Positions 49,476 through 59,073 of a stretch of 64,000 nucleotides of DNA are shown here, piece by piece. Numbering within the stretch: the first letter of the stretch is position 1; every line of letters begins with the position of its first letter. The stretch spans positions 1 through 64,000 of the forward strand of contig NZ_LZHQ01000009.1 in the NCBI RefSeq assembly GCF_001690655.1, in the 5' to 3' direction. The notes under the pieces were generated by a model. The model was not told the origin of the DNA. It saw only the letters and a list, made by a program, of their open reading frames with translations, and did no database searches. This stretch comes from Gilliamella sp. Occ3-1 (GTDB lineage Bacteria > Pseudomonadota > Gammaproteobacteria > Enterobacterales > Orbaceae). The position numbers and the translations under genes are program-made.

Positions 49476-50228
49476 ATGATTTCTATTTCGCATTTATCTA
49501 AACGTTTTGCAAATAATGAAGTATTAAAGGACATCAACTTAAATATAAAACAAGGTGAAATTGTTGCCATTATTGGCCCATCAGGCTCAGGAAAATCAAC
49601 TCTGTTACGTTGTTTAAATTTACTAGAAAAACCAAATACTGGCACTATCAAAATAGGGACTGTATCACTTAATAGTAAGCATTATAGTATTAAAGAAGAA
49701 AGCAACTTACGAAAACAGTCCGCTATGGTTTTCCAACACTATAATTTATTTAAAAATAAAACAGCATTAGAAAATATAACTTATCCATTAATTGTTGGTC
49801 AAAAAATGGATAAAACCAAAGCAAAACAACAAGGATTATCATTATTAGAACGAGTCGGTATGTTGCCATATGCAACACAATATCCCATCACTTTATCGGG
49901 TGGTCAACAACAACGTGTTGCAATTGCAAGAGCTTTAGCTGTTAAACCAAATGTATTATTATTTGATGAACCGACTTCTGCACTTGATCCTGAGCGAGTA
50001 CACGAAGTATTGCAAGTCATGCTACAGCTAGCAAAAGAACGTATTACTATGATTATAGTAACTCATGAAATGGAGTTCGCTAAGTACGTTGCAGATAGAA
50101 TTATCTTTATGGCTGAAGGAGTGATTATCGAAGAGGGATCTGCAAAATCAGTCATCGATAATCCTCAAAATGAAATTACGCAACGATTTTTACGCCAGCT
50201 AACTGACGAAATTGATTTTGAAATTTAG
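49476..50228 (+). CDS. Polar amino-acid ABC transporter ATPase, YxeO-like
   Basis: The 250-residue ATPase has Walker A GPSGSGKSTLL near residue 34, the Q-loop MVFQHYNLFKNKTALEN, signature LSGGQQQRVAIARAL, Walker B LLFDEPTSALDPE and the switch VTHEMEFAKYVADR. I chose the ATG at 49476 because AAGGAG lies 8 bases upstream; a frame from 49413 would run far into the permease gene. It completes the importer. Confidence 0.9.
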   Translation: MISISHLSKRFANNEVLKDINLNIKQGEIVAIIGPSGSGKSTLLRCLNLLEKPNTGTIKIGTVSLNSKHYSIKEESNLRKQSAMVFQHYNLFKNKTALENITYPLIVGQKMDKTKAKQQGLSLLERVGMLPYATQYPITLSGGQQQRVAIARALAVKPNVLLFDEPTSALDPERVHEVLQVMLQLAKERITMIIVTHEMEFAKYVADRIIFMAEGVIIEEGSAKSVIDNPQNEITQRFLRQLTDEIDFEI

Positions 50229-50265
50229 TTAAAAACTATATTAACTAATGATAATAATTTAATAT

Positions 50266-51624
50266 TTAAAGAGTAAATAAATAAGATAATAGAAATTGAC
50301 GAAAATCTAAACCTTTTGCTAGTTTATGAATATCTGTTAATAATTGCTCTGTTTTAGCTTGATCTTTAATCGCTGAATGCAATTTTAACGACATTTCAGT
50401 TTGGCTATATGGGTTTTTAGGAGAACCTTTGGGAATATCAATACACTGACTTATCTTTTTACCATTTTTAAGAAAAATATCAATAATTACATAACGCCCA
50501 TTATAAGCTTCGGGATGTGGCGTAAGATGCGTTTGATAACTTCGTTTCATCTTCTGCATTAATTGTTTTATTGCATTTGAAATAGGTTGTGATGAAAACT
50601 GCTCAAAACCAAGTGGCAATCCTAAAAGAGTTAATGCTAAAACATATTCAGCCGAAAAACGTCCTTGCTGCGCCAATGAAGGGGTTTTATATATCAGTGC
50701 AGCATCACTATTTGGCGGTGCAAAATAAATAACAATATTATTAATATTATCAAATTCAAAGCTAAGATTTTGGTAAAGTAATTGACCCGCATCAGCAATA
50801 TAAGCAGCAGCTGAACAATAAGAATAATTTTTAAACCATAATCCGGGATCCACAATCTTCCAAGTTTTACCCCAATGACTTAAATCAAAATGTGTATTAC
50901 CTTGCCCATAAATAGCCAAAAAACCTAATTTATCATCTAAAAAATCCTGATCGGCATGTATACCAGCTCTTAACCATTCAACGGATTGTACAGCATGCTG
51001 TGCTGCTAATCCTGCATGTAAAAATTTGATCGGAGTACCCATTAACAAACGCATTCCTGATGCTTGTGTAGCTGCTAATGTTAATGCCTGTGATAAAAAA
51101 GGTTCATCATAGAGATAACAAATAGCAGCAGTGGCGGCAATTCCACCCAAAGTAATAGTTGCATGCCAACCTTTTTCATAATGCTGTGGATTAACACTTT
51201 TACCCAACAAAGCCATCACTTCGATACCAATAACATAAGCCGTTAAAAAACGTCGACTATCAACCTTTTGTTCAATACTATCTAATCGAACACTAGCAAT
51301 AAGAGCGGATAAAATAACGGCTGAGGGGTGGCCTCTAACATCTGAATGTACATCATCATAATCTAAACAATGCGCTTGGAAGCCATTAAAAAGTGCTGCT
51401 TGCCTTGCCGTAACTAACTTTTTTTGACCAATCAGCAAAGCTCTAGTATTTCCACCCTCATCTGCTATCCATGCTAGTAATTTATGAACATCATCTTTCT
51501 GACAAGCTTGTAAACTACAAGCAAAATAATCGGTTATACCCTTGATAGCACAATCAATAACTTGAGGATCACTGATTATTGAAGTATTTTTTATTAAAAT
51601 ACTTAATTGTTGACCTAAATTCAT
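50266..51624 (-). CDS. MmgE/PrpD family protein, YxeQ-like by context
   Basis: The 452-residue protein belongs to the family of 2-methylcitrate dehydratase PrpD. AHCLDYDDVHSDVRGHPSAVI near residue 85 is the typical active-site region. Family members also include cis-aconitate decarboxylase and iminodisuccinate epimerase, so dehydration is not certain. It converges on the ABC importer operon. The B. subtilis yxe operon likewise contains an MmgE/PrpD gene (yxeQ). No other propionate genes are nearby, which argues against a methylcitrate role. An epimerase for the succinyl centre is a possible but untested function. Confidence 0.8.
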   Translation of the reverse strand: MNLGQQLSILIKNTSIISDPQVIDCAIKGITDYFACSLQACQKDDVHKLLAWIADEGGNTRALLIGQKKLVTARQAALFNGFQAHCLDYDDVHSDVRGHPSAVILSALIASVRLDSIEQKVDSRRFLTAYVIGIEVMALLGKSVNPQHYEKGWHATITLGGIAATAAICYLYDEPFLSQALTLAATQASGMRLLMGTPIKFLHAGLAAQHAVQSVEWLRAGIHADQDFLDDKLGFLAIYGQGNTHFDLSHWGKTWKIVDPGLWFKNYSYCSAAAYIADAGQLLYQNLSFEFDNINNIVIYFAPPNSDAALIYKTPSLAQQGRFSAEYVLALTLLGLPLGFEQFSSQPISNAIKQLMQKMKRSYQTHLTPHPEAYNGRYVIIDIFLKNGKKISQCIDIPKGSPKNPYSQTEMSLKLHSAIKDQAKTEQLLTDIHKLAKGLDFRQFLLSYLFTL

Positions 51625-51859
51625 TTTATATTCTCAATAAATACAATAAGTAATAAAAATAACCATTTAATAAAATAATTTGCTTTACCATAAGTAACAT
51701 AATGAAAAATAAATAAAAAGTTAAAGATTATATGGTTATATTTTTATAACACAAAGTCATAAGCATGAATCTATTTATATAATTATTCTTGGCAATTGTT
51801 TTATGTGCTAAGATATTGCCATTAAATTGTACTTAACATCACAAAAAATAAGTCTAATT

Positions 51860-52345
51860 ATGTCAATTTGTTATGTTGCTTTAGGGAGCAACCTTGAAGA
51901 TCCGTTTGCACAAGCTAATCGTGCTATTGAATCATTACGCTGTTTGCCTAGCACAAAAGTGGTAGATATTTCACCATTTTACCGAAGTAAGCCCTTAGGA
52001 CCACAAGATCAAAATGATTATCTTAATGCAGTAATTAAACTGACGACAAGCTTATCACCTATAGCATTGCTTGATGAACTACAAGTAATTGAAAAAGCAC
52101 AAGGACGCGTACGCAAAGATAATCGTTGGGGTGCTAGAACCCTAGATTTAGATATTTTACTTTATGATGACTTAGTTATTAATAATGAAAGACTTACTAT
52201 CCCTCATTATCATATGAAAAATAGAGAATTTGTCCTCTATCCACTATTTGATATCAGTCCTGAACTTATTTTCCCCGATAATGACAAATTGTACGATTTA
52301 GTAGCTAAATGTTCTGAAAATGGATTAAAAAAGTGGAATAAGTAA
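51860..52345 (+). CDS. folK: 2-amino-4-hydroxy-6-hydroxymethyldihydropteridine diphosphokinase
   Basis: FolK transfers pyrophosphate to the pterin precursor in folate synthesis. The 161 residues begin SICYVALGSNLEDPFAQA. The signature RWGARTLDLDILLYDD near residue 89 carries the two magnesium-binding Asp. The ATG at 51860 gives the family length (about 160); the upstream ATG at 51827 adds 11 unrelated residues. pcnB, the usual upstream neighbour, is not present. Confidence 0.93.
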   Translation: MSICYVALGSNLEDPFAQANRAIESLRCLPSTKVVDISPFYRSKPLGPQDQNDYLNAVIKLTTSLSPIALLDELQVIEKAQGRVRKDNRWGARTLDLDILLYDDLVINNERLTIPHYHMKNREFVLYPLFDISPELIFPDNDKLYDLVAKCSENGLKKWNK

Positions 52346-52481
52346 TTATCTTTATTAATAACATATAGTTGTACTATTTTTTTTATTTTTTAATTATAAA
52401 AATGATAAAAAAAATTTGCCAAAGGCTGAATTATTGCTATAGTTTAGCGCTTTCAAATAATCTTTACTTAAGGGGATTGCA

Positions 52482-52937
52482 GTGAAAAAGGAACAAAAAG
52501 TAAATACATCTTCTCTTAGCCTGCTTTCAATTGCTGGGCTTGAGCCTTATAAAGAGGCAAAAGATGAGGAGTACATGAACCCTAAGCAATTGAAACATTT
52601 CAAACTTATTTTAGAAGCTTGGCTAACACAGCTACAAGGTGAAATGGGAAAAACAGTTACACATATGCAAGATGAAGCAGCGAACTTTCCAGATCCGGCT
52701 GACCGAGCAACACAAGAAGAAGAATTCAGCCTTGAATTACGCGCTAGAGATAGAGAAAGAAGACTCATCAAAAAAATTGAAAAAACGTTAAAGAAAATCG
52801 AATCAGACGATTTTGGTTATTGTGAATCTTGTGGTGTTGAAATTGGAATCCGCCGTTTAGAAGCAAGGCCAACAGCCGATTTATGTATTGATTGTAAAAC
52901 GCTTGCTGAACTTCGCGAAAAACAAATGGGTATGTGA
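52482..52937 (+). CDS. dksA: RNA polymerase-binding transcription factor DksA
   Basis: DksA enters the RNA polymerase secondary channel and, with ppGpp, represses rRNA promoters and activates amino-acid genes. The 151 residues equal the E. coli length. The coiled-coil tip has [20 protein letters not shown], with the key Asp pair. The zinc finger is [17 protein letters not shown] to CIDCK. The start is GTG at 52482, preceded by AGGGG. It is followed by gluQ, as in E. coli. Confidence 0.97.
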   Translation: MKKEQKVNTSSLSLLSIAGLEPYKEAKDEEYMNPKQLKHFKLILEAWLTQLQGEMGKTVTHMQDEAANFPDPADRATQEEEFSLELRARDRERRLIKKIEKTLKKIESDDFGYCESCGVEIGIRRLEARPTADLCIDCKTLAELREKQMGM

Positions 52938-52970
52938 TCCCAGTTTTATCTATCATTCCAAATCAGACCT

Positions 52971-53861
52971 ATGCATTATATCGGTCGTTTTGCCCCTTCG
53001 CCATCCGGGCCATTACATTTCGGTTCGTTGGTAACGGCTCTTGGTAGTTATCTCCAAGCTAAATCTTGTCGTGGTAAATGGCTTGTCCGTATCGAAGATA
53101 TCGACCCACCACGAGAAATCAAAGGGGCATCATCACTTATATTAAAAACGCTTGAAGCGCTTAATTTATATTGGGATGATACAGTCTTGTATCAATCATC
53201 TTGCAGTGAGCGTTACCGCACTGTTTTAAAAACACTTATAGATAAACAACAAGCCTATTATTGTGACTGTACTAGACAACGAATTCAAAACCTAACAAAT
53301 GGTATTTACGATAACTTTTGTCGTGAACGATATTTATCTATCAATAATAAGCAACAAGTTGCTGTACGTTTAAAACAAAATAATCCTATTTTTCAATTTA
53401 AAGATCAGATTCGTGGCTTACAAACAGTTGAAAAAGCAAGTGCGCAAGAAGATTTTATTATTCACCGCAAAGACGGCTTATCTGCCTATAACTTAGTGGT
53501 AGTTTTAGACGATCATGAACAAGGAATTACCGAAATTGTTCGTGGCGCGGATCTTTTACCTGTTACTGCAAAACAAATCTCACTATATCAACTGCTTGGT
53601 TTTTCTGTGCCAAGTTACAGCCATTTACCACTAGTATTAGATAAAAATGGCAATAAACTATCAAAACAAAATCATGCTAGTCCGATTGATTTAAAAAATT
53701 TTAAAGCGTTAACCGTCCAGGCTTTACAGTTTCTAGGACAATATGTGCCAGAAGATTGGCAAGACGCCACTCAAAAACAGTTACTAGATTGGGCTATACA
53801 ACATTGGCAAATTGACAATGTCCCAAAACAGAACAGCCAATTATCCACCGATATAAGATAA
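52971..53861 (+). CDS. gluQ: Glutamyl-Q tRNA(Asp) synthetase
   Basis: GluQ attaches glutamate to the queuosine base of tRNA(Asp). The 296 residues resemble the catalytic core of glutamyl-tRNA synthetase without the anticodon domain. The HIGH-like motif is FAPSPSGPLHFGSL (8-21). YYCDCTRQRI near residue 104 and a later Cys form the zinc site, and NGNKLSKQN near 224 is the KMSKS counterpart. It lies 33 bases after dksA. Its 3' end overlaps the convergent moaA by 21 bases. Confidence 0.95.
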   Translation: MHYIGRFAPSPSGPLHFGSLVTALGSYLQAKSCRGKWLVRIEDIDPPREIKGASSLILKTLEALNLYWDDTVLYQSSCSERYRTVLKTLIDKQQAYYCDCTRQRIQNLTNGIYDNFCRERYLSINNKQQVAVRLKQNNPIFQFKDQIRGLQTVEKASAQEDFIIHRKDGLSAYNLVVVLDDHEQGITEIVRGADLLPVTAKQISLYQLLGFSVPSYSHLPLVLDKNGNKLSKQNHASPIDLKNFKALTVQALQFLGQYVPEDWQDATQKQLLDWAIQHWQIDNVPKQNSQLSTDIR

Positions 53862-54815
53862 ATTAGGGGTGATCCCTACACGATGATCATGTAACAAATG
53901 CTTTTCTGGTTTAATCATTAATGAAGCAAGAATTTTTGCTTTTAATTGTTGTTTCTGTTCTGAGCTTTCCAACAAATCACGTAAATCAACCGCCGCATCA
54001 CCAAATAGGCAGTAATGTAACTTACCGATAGATGATACACGTAATCGATTGCAACTTTTACAAAAATCTTTTGAATAGGGCATAATCAAACCAATTTTTC
54101 CTTGATAATCGCTGTGCACATAAATCTTAGCAGGACCTGATAATGTTTTTTTGGGTTGTAACTCCCACCCCTGCGCAATTAATTGTGTTTCAATAAAACT
54201 ACCAGACAAGTGATAACGATTAAATATATCATTGCTTTCGCCTGTTTCCATAAGTTCAATAAAACGCAACTCTACTGGAATATTTTTAATCCATAACAAA
54301 TAATCATTTAAATTATCATTCATATTTTTCATCAAAACGGTGTTAATTTTGACTTTTTTTATACCTACTTCTAACGATTTATCAACACAATGCAGTAATT
54401 CTTTAAGCTTATCTTGACCAGTAATTAATTTAAATAAATGGGGAGAAAAACTATCAATACTAATATTAATCGCATTTAAACCAGCTTGATGCCAATAGTG
54501 AATATTTTTTAATAAACGCGAACCATTGGTCGTAATAGCGAGTTCTTTCACGCTGGGATAGGAGGATATGAGCGATAAGATATCAATAAAATCGCGACGC
54601 AAAGTAGGCTCGCCACCAGTTAATCGAATTTTGCGTACACCGAGATCAGTAAATGTTGCCACAACATGATTAATTTCACTGAGCGACAAAAATTTATGTT
54701 TCTTGTTAGGCTGGTAACCACGTGGTAAACAGTACTGACACTGAAAATTACACAGCTCGGTAATCGACAAACGCAGATATTGAAATCGACGCTGATAATT
54801 ATCAACTAATTGCAT
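53841..54815 (-). CDS. moaA: GTP 3',8-cyclase (molybdenum cofactor synthesis)
   Basis: MoaA is a radical SAM enzyme that starts molybdopterin synthesis from GTP. The N-terminal cluster motif is CNFQCQYC, followed by RLTGGEPTLRRDF. The second cluster uses CKSCNRLRVSSIGKLHYC, and the C terminus is the conserved GG (NLSYIGG). I chose the ATG at 54815 (324 residues) because the start MQLVDNYQRRFQYLRLS then aligns with E. coli; a longer frame begins at 54857 without a ribosome site. No other moa gene is in the window. Confidence 0.93.
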   Translation of the reverse strand: MQLVDNYQRRFQYLRLSITELCNFQCQYCLPRGYQPNKKHKFLSLSEINHVVATFTDLGVRKIRLTGGEPTLRRDFIDILSLISSYPSVKELAITTNGSRLLKNIHYWHQAGLNAINISIDSFSPHLFKLITGQDKLKELLHCVDKSLEVGIKKVKINTVLMKNMNDNLNDYLLWIKNIPVELRFIELMETGESNDIFNRYHLSGSFIETQLIAQGWELQPKKTLSGPAKIYVHSDYQGKIGLIMPYSKDFCKSCNRLRVSSIGKLHYCLFGDAAVDLRDLLESSEQKQQLKAKILASLMIKPEKHLLHDHRVGITPNLSYIGG

Positions 54816-54857
54816 ATATACATTAAACACCTTATCCAAATCGGGAAGCATAACCAT

Positions 54858-55521
54858 TTCTGCGTTATACCGCGGCTAATCCACCATATGAAAATGTCAC
54901 TTAGGTAAAAAAGCTTCAGAGTTTGGTTCAGTCTAGCATAGGCTTTATTTTTTGACTATGAGCAAAGTGATTTTTATAACGTAATGTTGGATAATTTATT
55001 TTGCGCATCGGACACGCATTTTGTTGAAATGAAGACCAATGAGTAATAAGTGTCTGTCAAATTAAATCTGAGCTACTACAATTAACTATAATATTATCTA
55101 TTCCTCAATAATACATTATAACTATTTAATTTAAAAATAAAATCAATACTCTATCTGAACCATTTTATAAGAAAAAATAAACTCTCATAACACTCAAAAT
55201 TAATATGGCTGTCTTTTTACTACGTCAGAATGTGTCGAAGTAAAGTTAGCATGTCAAACATGGGATGTTTGGCAAGCTTGTGCTTTTTTTCTAGAGCGAA
55301 CCATAAACAGCGTATTAAAACCAAATACTGGCAGAAAAATTTATCTGAAAAAAATTCTAACATAAGAACAAAGTAATGGTGGCCTTGAAAAGAAGAATAT
55401 CAGGGATGATACATATATCTATTCAAAGACCACATTCTGTAACCAATACGTGGGAGCATTCAGAAATGATGAACTAAATTTTATATTAAAACGCCTATTT
55501 ACCTGAAAGTTTTTTACAAAA
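54858..55521. other. 664-base region without an intact gene
   Basis: No open frame of useful length is present. The right part (about 55261-55430) shows plausible codons broken by stops and frameshifts on the plus strand, for example CFFSRANHKQ, KTKYWQKNLSE and VMVALKRR. These weakly recall the C-terminal half of very short patch repair endonucleases (Vsr), so a dead gene is possible. A dispersed repeat copy ends the region at 55471-55531. Confidence 0.5.
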
Positions 55522-55531
55522 TTATTTTAAA
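55471..55531 (+). repeat. Dispersed repeat, copy B
   Basis: Matches copy A (43841-43902) along about 60 bases, including TTATATTAAAACGCCTA and a T-run followed by AAAATT. It overlaps the last three codons of gsp, so the gene's stop codon lies within the repeat. Confidence 0.6.
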
Positions 55532-57396
55532 AACTCATCATCTGTTAATACTCGTAATGGTTGCATATCGCTTTCACCTTTTATAACTAAAGAAGGATCG
55601 GAGCGTAAGCAAGTCCCACCATAATGTCCACCAACAGTAAAAGTACATAACTGTAGATAACGATCTTCGACTTTCGGTAAGCACCATAGTTCTTGGTAAA
55701 TATTTTCTTGTTTAGCAAATCGTCCTACTGTTTTATCAAGGATCTGTTCTTGATTATTCACTAATTGAATATCACTACCACGGCGTCCAGCTATTGGTTT
55801 TATTGCATAACCTTTTTTAATTAGGCTTTCATTGAGTTCAAATGTAGACTCTAATAGGTAACGATGATTAGGAAATAAAGACCATAATACGGGTAAAATA
55901 GCTTTATTACTTGTAATAACCGTCCACAGTGGTTCGAAAACAGAGACTTCCGGTCGCAAAAGTACATCGAGCAATCTAACTGAATTTTCAGGATGCCATG
56001 TACGAATTGGTAACCCTGCAATTTGTGCCTCGCTTTCTTCTCGAAGTTGCTCTAATACTGTTTCCCAAGCCCATGTCTTCCAAACACAAGTTACTTGGCG
56101 ATCTTCATCATCAACAAGTCGACCACGTTTATCCCATCTTAGTCCAGTAAGCCCTCGTAAAATCTTGCTATTAAATCCAGCTTGAGTAAGTGCTGTTTGC
56201 ATAAATAATGCATGATAATTTTCTTCACTATCATTATCTTGCATAATATGAACAAAAGATTGAGCATCACTATGCTTCCAACAGTTAGCTAAAGAATTAA
56301 GTAAACCACTACTAGGATTGATTCCTATATTCAGTCCAGCTTGAATAGCCCATTTTTGCAAAATATGACCTGCTTCAGTATGGCAAGAAGCAGAATCAGC
56401 ATTATATTCATAGACTTTAAAGCCTCGTTCATCCATACAAAAATCTAACCGCCCAGTAATCATTTGGTAACGGCGCTGCTGCCATGAAAGTCTTAATCTT
56501 GGCCATAATATTTCTGGGATATTAAAATTAAGTAATAAGTTATCGTCCTTTAATACTTTATCTGTGGCATGCAAATACATTAAATGTAATTCATTGGTTG
56601 CGCGAATAAGCTCTTGTTCGGCACTTTCAGAAATAGTGAAATAGCGATAGTGATCATCATGACTAATAGCATGACCTGTCGCTGAAACATACGCACTTTC
56701 TAATGGATCTGATTCATTTAACCAATTTTTATCAAATTGACCTTGGTTTTCAATATGCGCGCTATGAATTTCAAGTAACGGTTTAGGAATTTTAGGTTGC
56801 GGTAAACTATATTCAGTCTTGTCAGTTTGAATCATCCACCCTAAGATTTTCGTATCATCAAACGAGTCATGTAATTGGTAACCGTCACTGGTCACTGTCA
56901 TTTTAAGTTCACGAGTCCATTGCTGCCCAATTGGTAAACGCTTATGTATGACATTTTGTTCTGCTATCCGTACTTTATCTTTAAATACTTCAGTAATGAT
57001 AGCTACATGACCTGTACGGTCAAAAAAACCACCATCATCCCAAACAAGTAACGCACCAGCCTCGGGCTTTTTTTTGCTTCCGTTTGCAAAAGCTTGCAAA
57101 GGTAAAATCGCTTCATTAACAACTTTCCTTAGAAAACGTAGTGAAAAAATTTCATGCGCCATACCAACATCTGTAAAAACAATACCATAGTTTAAAAATA
57201 AAAATCGCCTTGCAAATTCAACGCATTGCCATTTATATCCCATATATTCATAACCAGAATAGCTACGAAAAGATGCATCATTAGGGTATTGCTTTTGATC
57301 TAAAGTTTCATAATCAGATGAATAAATGGCAACGCCACCTGGCGCATACCCTAATAATGTACCAAAAGGTTCTTTATTATTGGATTTAGATGACAT
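55522..57396 (-). CDS. gsp: Bifunctional glutathionylspermidine amidase/synthetase
   Basis: This enzyme joins glutathione to spermidine and also hydrolyses the product. The N-terminal CHAP amidase domain (about 1-200) has the catalytic Cys58 in KWQCVEFARR and His in DRTGHVAIITEV. The C-terminal ATP-grasp synthetase domain includes DFCMDERGFKVYEYNADSAS near residue 332, KPIAGRRGSDI near 540 and GGHYGGTCLRSDPSLVI near the end. The 624 residues compare with 619 in E. coli. It appears to be a single-gene unit. Confidence 0.95.
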   Translation of the reverse strand: MSSKSNNKEPFGTLLGYAPGGVAIYSSDYETLDQKQYPNDASFRSYSGYEYMGYKWQCVEFARRFLFLNYGIVFTDVGMAHEIFSLRFLRKVVNEAILPLQAFANGSKKKPEAGALLVWDDGGFFDRTGHVAIITEVFKDKVRIAEQNVIHKRLPIGQQWTRELKMTVTSDGYQLHDSFDDTKILGWMIQTDKTEYSLPQPKIPKPLLEIHSAHIENQGQFDKNWLNESDPLESAYVSATGHAISHDDHYRYFTISESAEQELIRATNELHLMYLHATDKVLKDDNLLLNFNIPEILWPRLRLSWQQRRYQMITGRLDFCMDERGFKVYEYNADSASCHTEAGHILQKWAIQAGLNIGINPSSGLLNSLANCWKHSDAQSFVHIMQDNDSEENYHALFMQTALTQAGFNSKILRGLTGLRWDKRGRLVDDEDRQVTCVWKTWAWETVLEQLREESEAQIAGLPIRTWHPENSVRLLDVLLRPEVSVFEPLWTVITSNKAILPVLWSLFPNHRYLLESTFELNESLIKKGYAIKPIAGRRGSDIQLVNNQEQILDKTVGRFAKQENIYQELWCLPKVEDRYLQLCTFTVGGHYGGTCLRSDPSLVIKGESDMQPLRVLTDDEFLK

Positions 57397-57594
57397 GTTA
57401 TTTTAGCCTTATTAGTAAATAGCAAGATACGTTAATTACACTATGTTATAATTTCTATCATAGATCAAAATATATACTTTAAAAAGCAATGTTTATTATT
57501 TGTTACTTGAAGAATAGTAAACTGCCTATATATAGTGTTTATTCTTGGTAGTCGTAACGATACACCAAACCAAATAAACGAGAAAAATAAAATT

Positions 57595-57861
57595 ATGCAA
57601 AAAACAAAATTAAATGAGTTATTAGAGTTCCCATGCTCTTTTACCTATAAAGTAATGGGAGAAGCAAAACCAGAGCTTGTAGACAAAGTGGTATCAGTGA
57701 TTCAACGCCATGCTCCTGGCGATTATACGCCATCAATCAAACCTAGTAGTAAAGGTAATTATCATTCTGTATCAATTACCATTAATGCAACGCATATCGA
57801 TCAGGTCGAAAATCTTTATAAAGAATTAGGCGAAATCGATATTGTAAGAATGGTTTTATAG
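57595..57861 (+). CDS. ybeD: YbeD family protein (DUF493)
   Basis: This small protein of 88 residues is nearly identical in pattern to E. coli YbeD (87): [39 protein letters not shown] and [15 protein letters not shown]. It has an ACT-like fold and no established function; in E. coli it lies between dacA and lipB, neither of which is here. The ATG at 57595 gives the family start; the open frame extends back to 57535. Confidence 0.94.
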   Translation: MQKTKLNELLEFPCSFTYKVMGEAKPELVDKVVSVIQRHAPGDYTPSIKPSSKGNYHSVSITINATHIDQVENLYKELGEIDIVRMVL

Positions 57862-57884
57862 TGTTTTACTTTTTGCTAAAAATT

Positions 57885-57914
57885 GAAAGTCTTATCGGTA
57901 TAGATAAGGCTTTC
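57885..57914 (+). terminator. Possible ybeD terminator
   Basis: GAAAGTCTTATC (57885-57896) pairs with GATAAGGCTTTC (57903-57914), one G-U pair and a 6-base loop, 23 bases past the stop. The tail lacks a strong T-run. Confidence 0.55.
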
Positions 57915-58086
57915 TGTTACACGATTAAAATTAAATAAAATCAATACTCTGCCAGTGTTATTTTAGTAAAGATTCATCTTTATTATAACAAAAGAATTAA
58001 TTAGAAAATATTATAGAATCAATGTATTTTATTACGATTTTCAAATTAGTGTTGTATAAGTAGTGACATAAATTCATTCGAGATAA

Positions 58087-58121
58087 TAAAACGCAAGATA
58101 GTGTTAACTGCCTTGCGCTTT
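58087..58121 (-). terminator. adk terminator
   Basis: CGCAAG (58092-58097) pairs with CTTGCG (58112-58117), flanked by A- and T-runs that extend the stem. On the minus strand TTTTA follows. It lies about 20 bases after the adk stop. Confidence 0.65.
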
Positions 58122-58136
58122 TAATAAAAAAACAAA

Positions 58137-59070
<934 letters not shown>

Positions 59071-59073
59071 AAA

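Noticed and set aside
50266-51624. Annotation as 2-methylcitrate dehydratase (prpD)
   Set aside because: No prpB, prpC or prpR is nearby and the family has several other activities.
54858-55010. Molybdenum cofactor riboswitch upstream of moaA
   Set aside because: I looked for the conserved GC-rich Moco motif blocks and found none that I could align.
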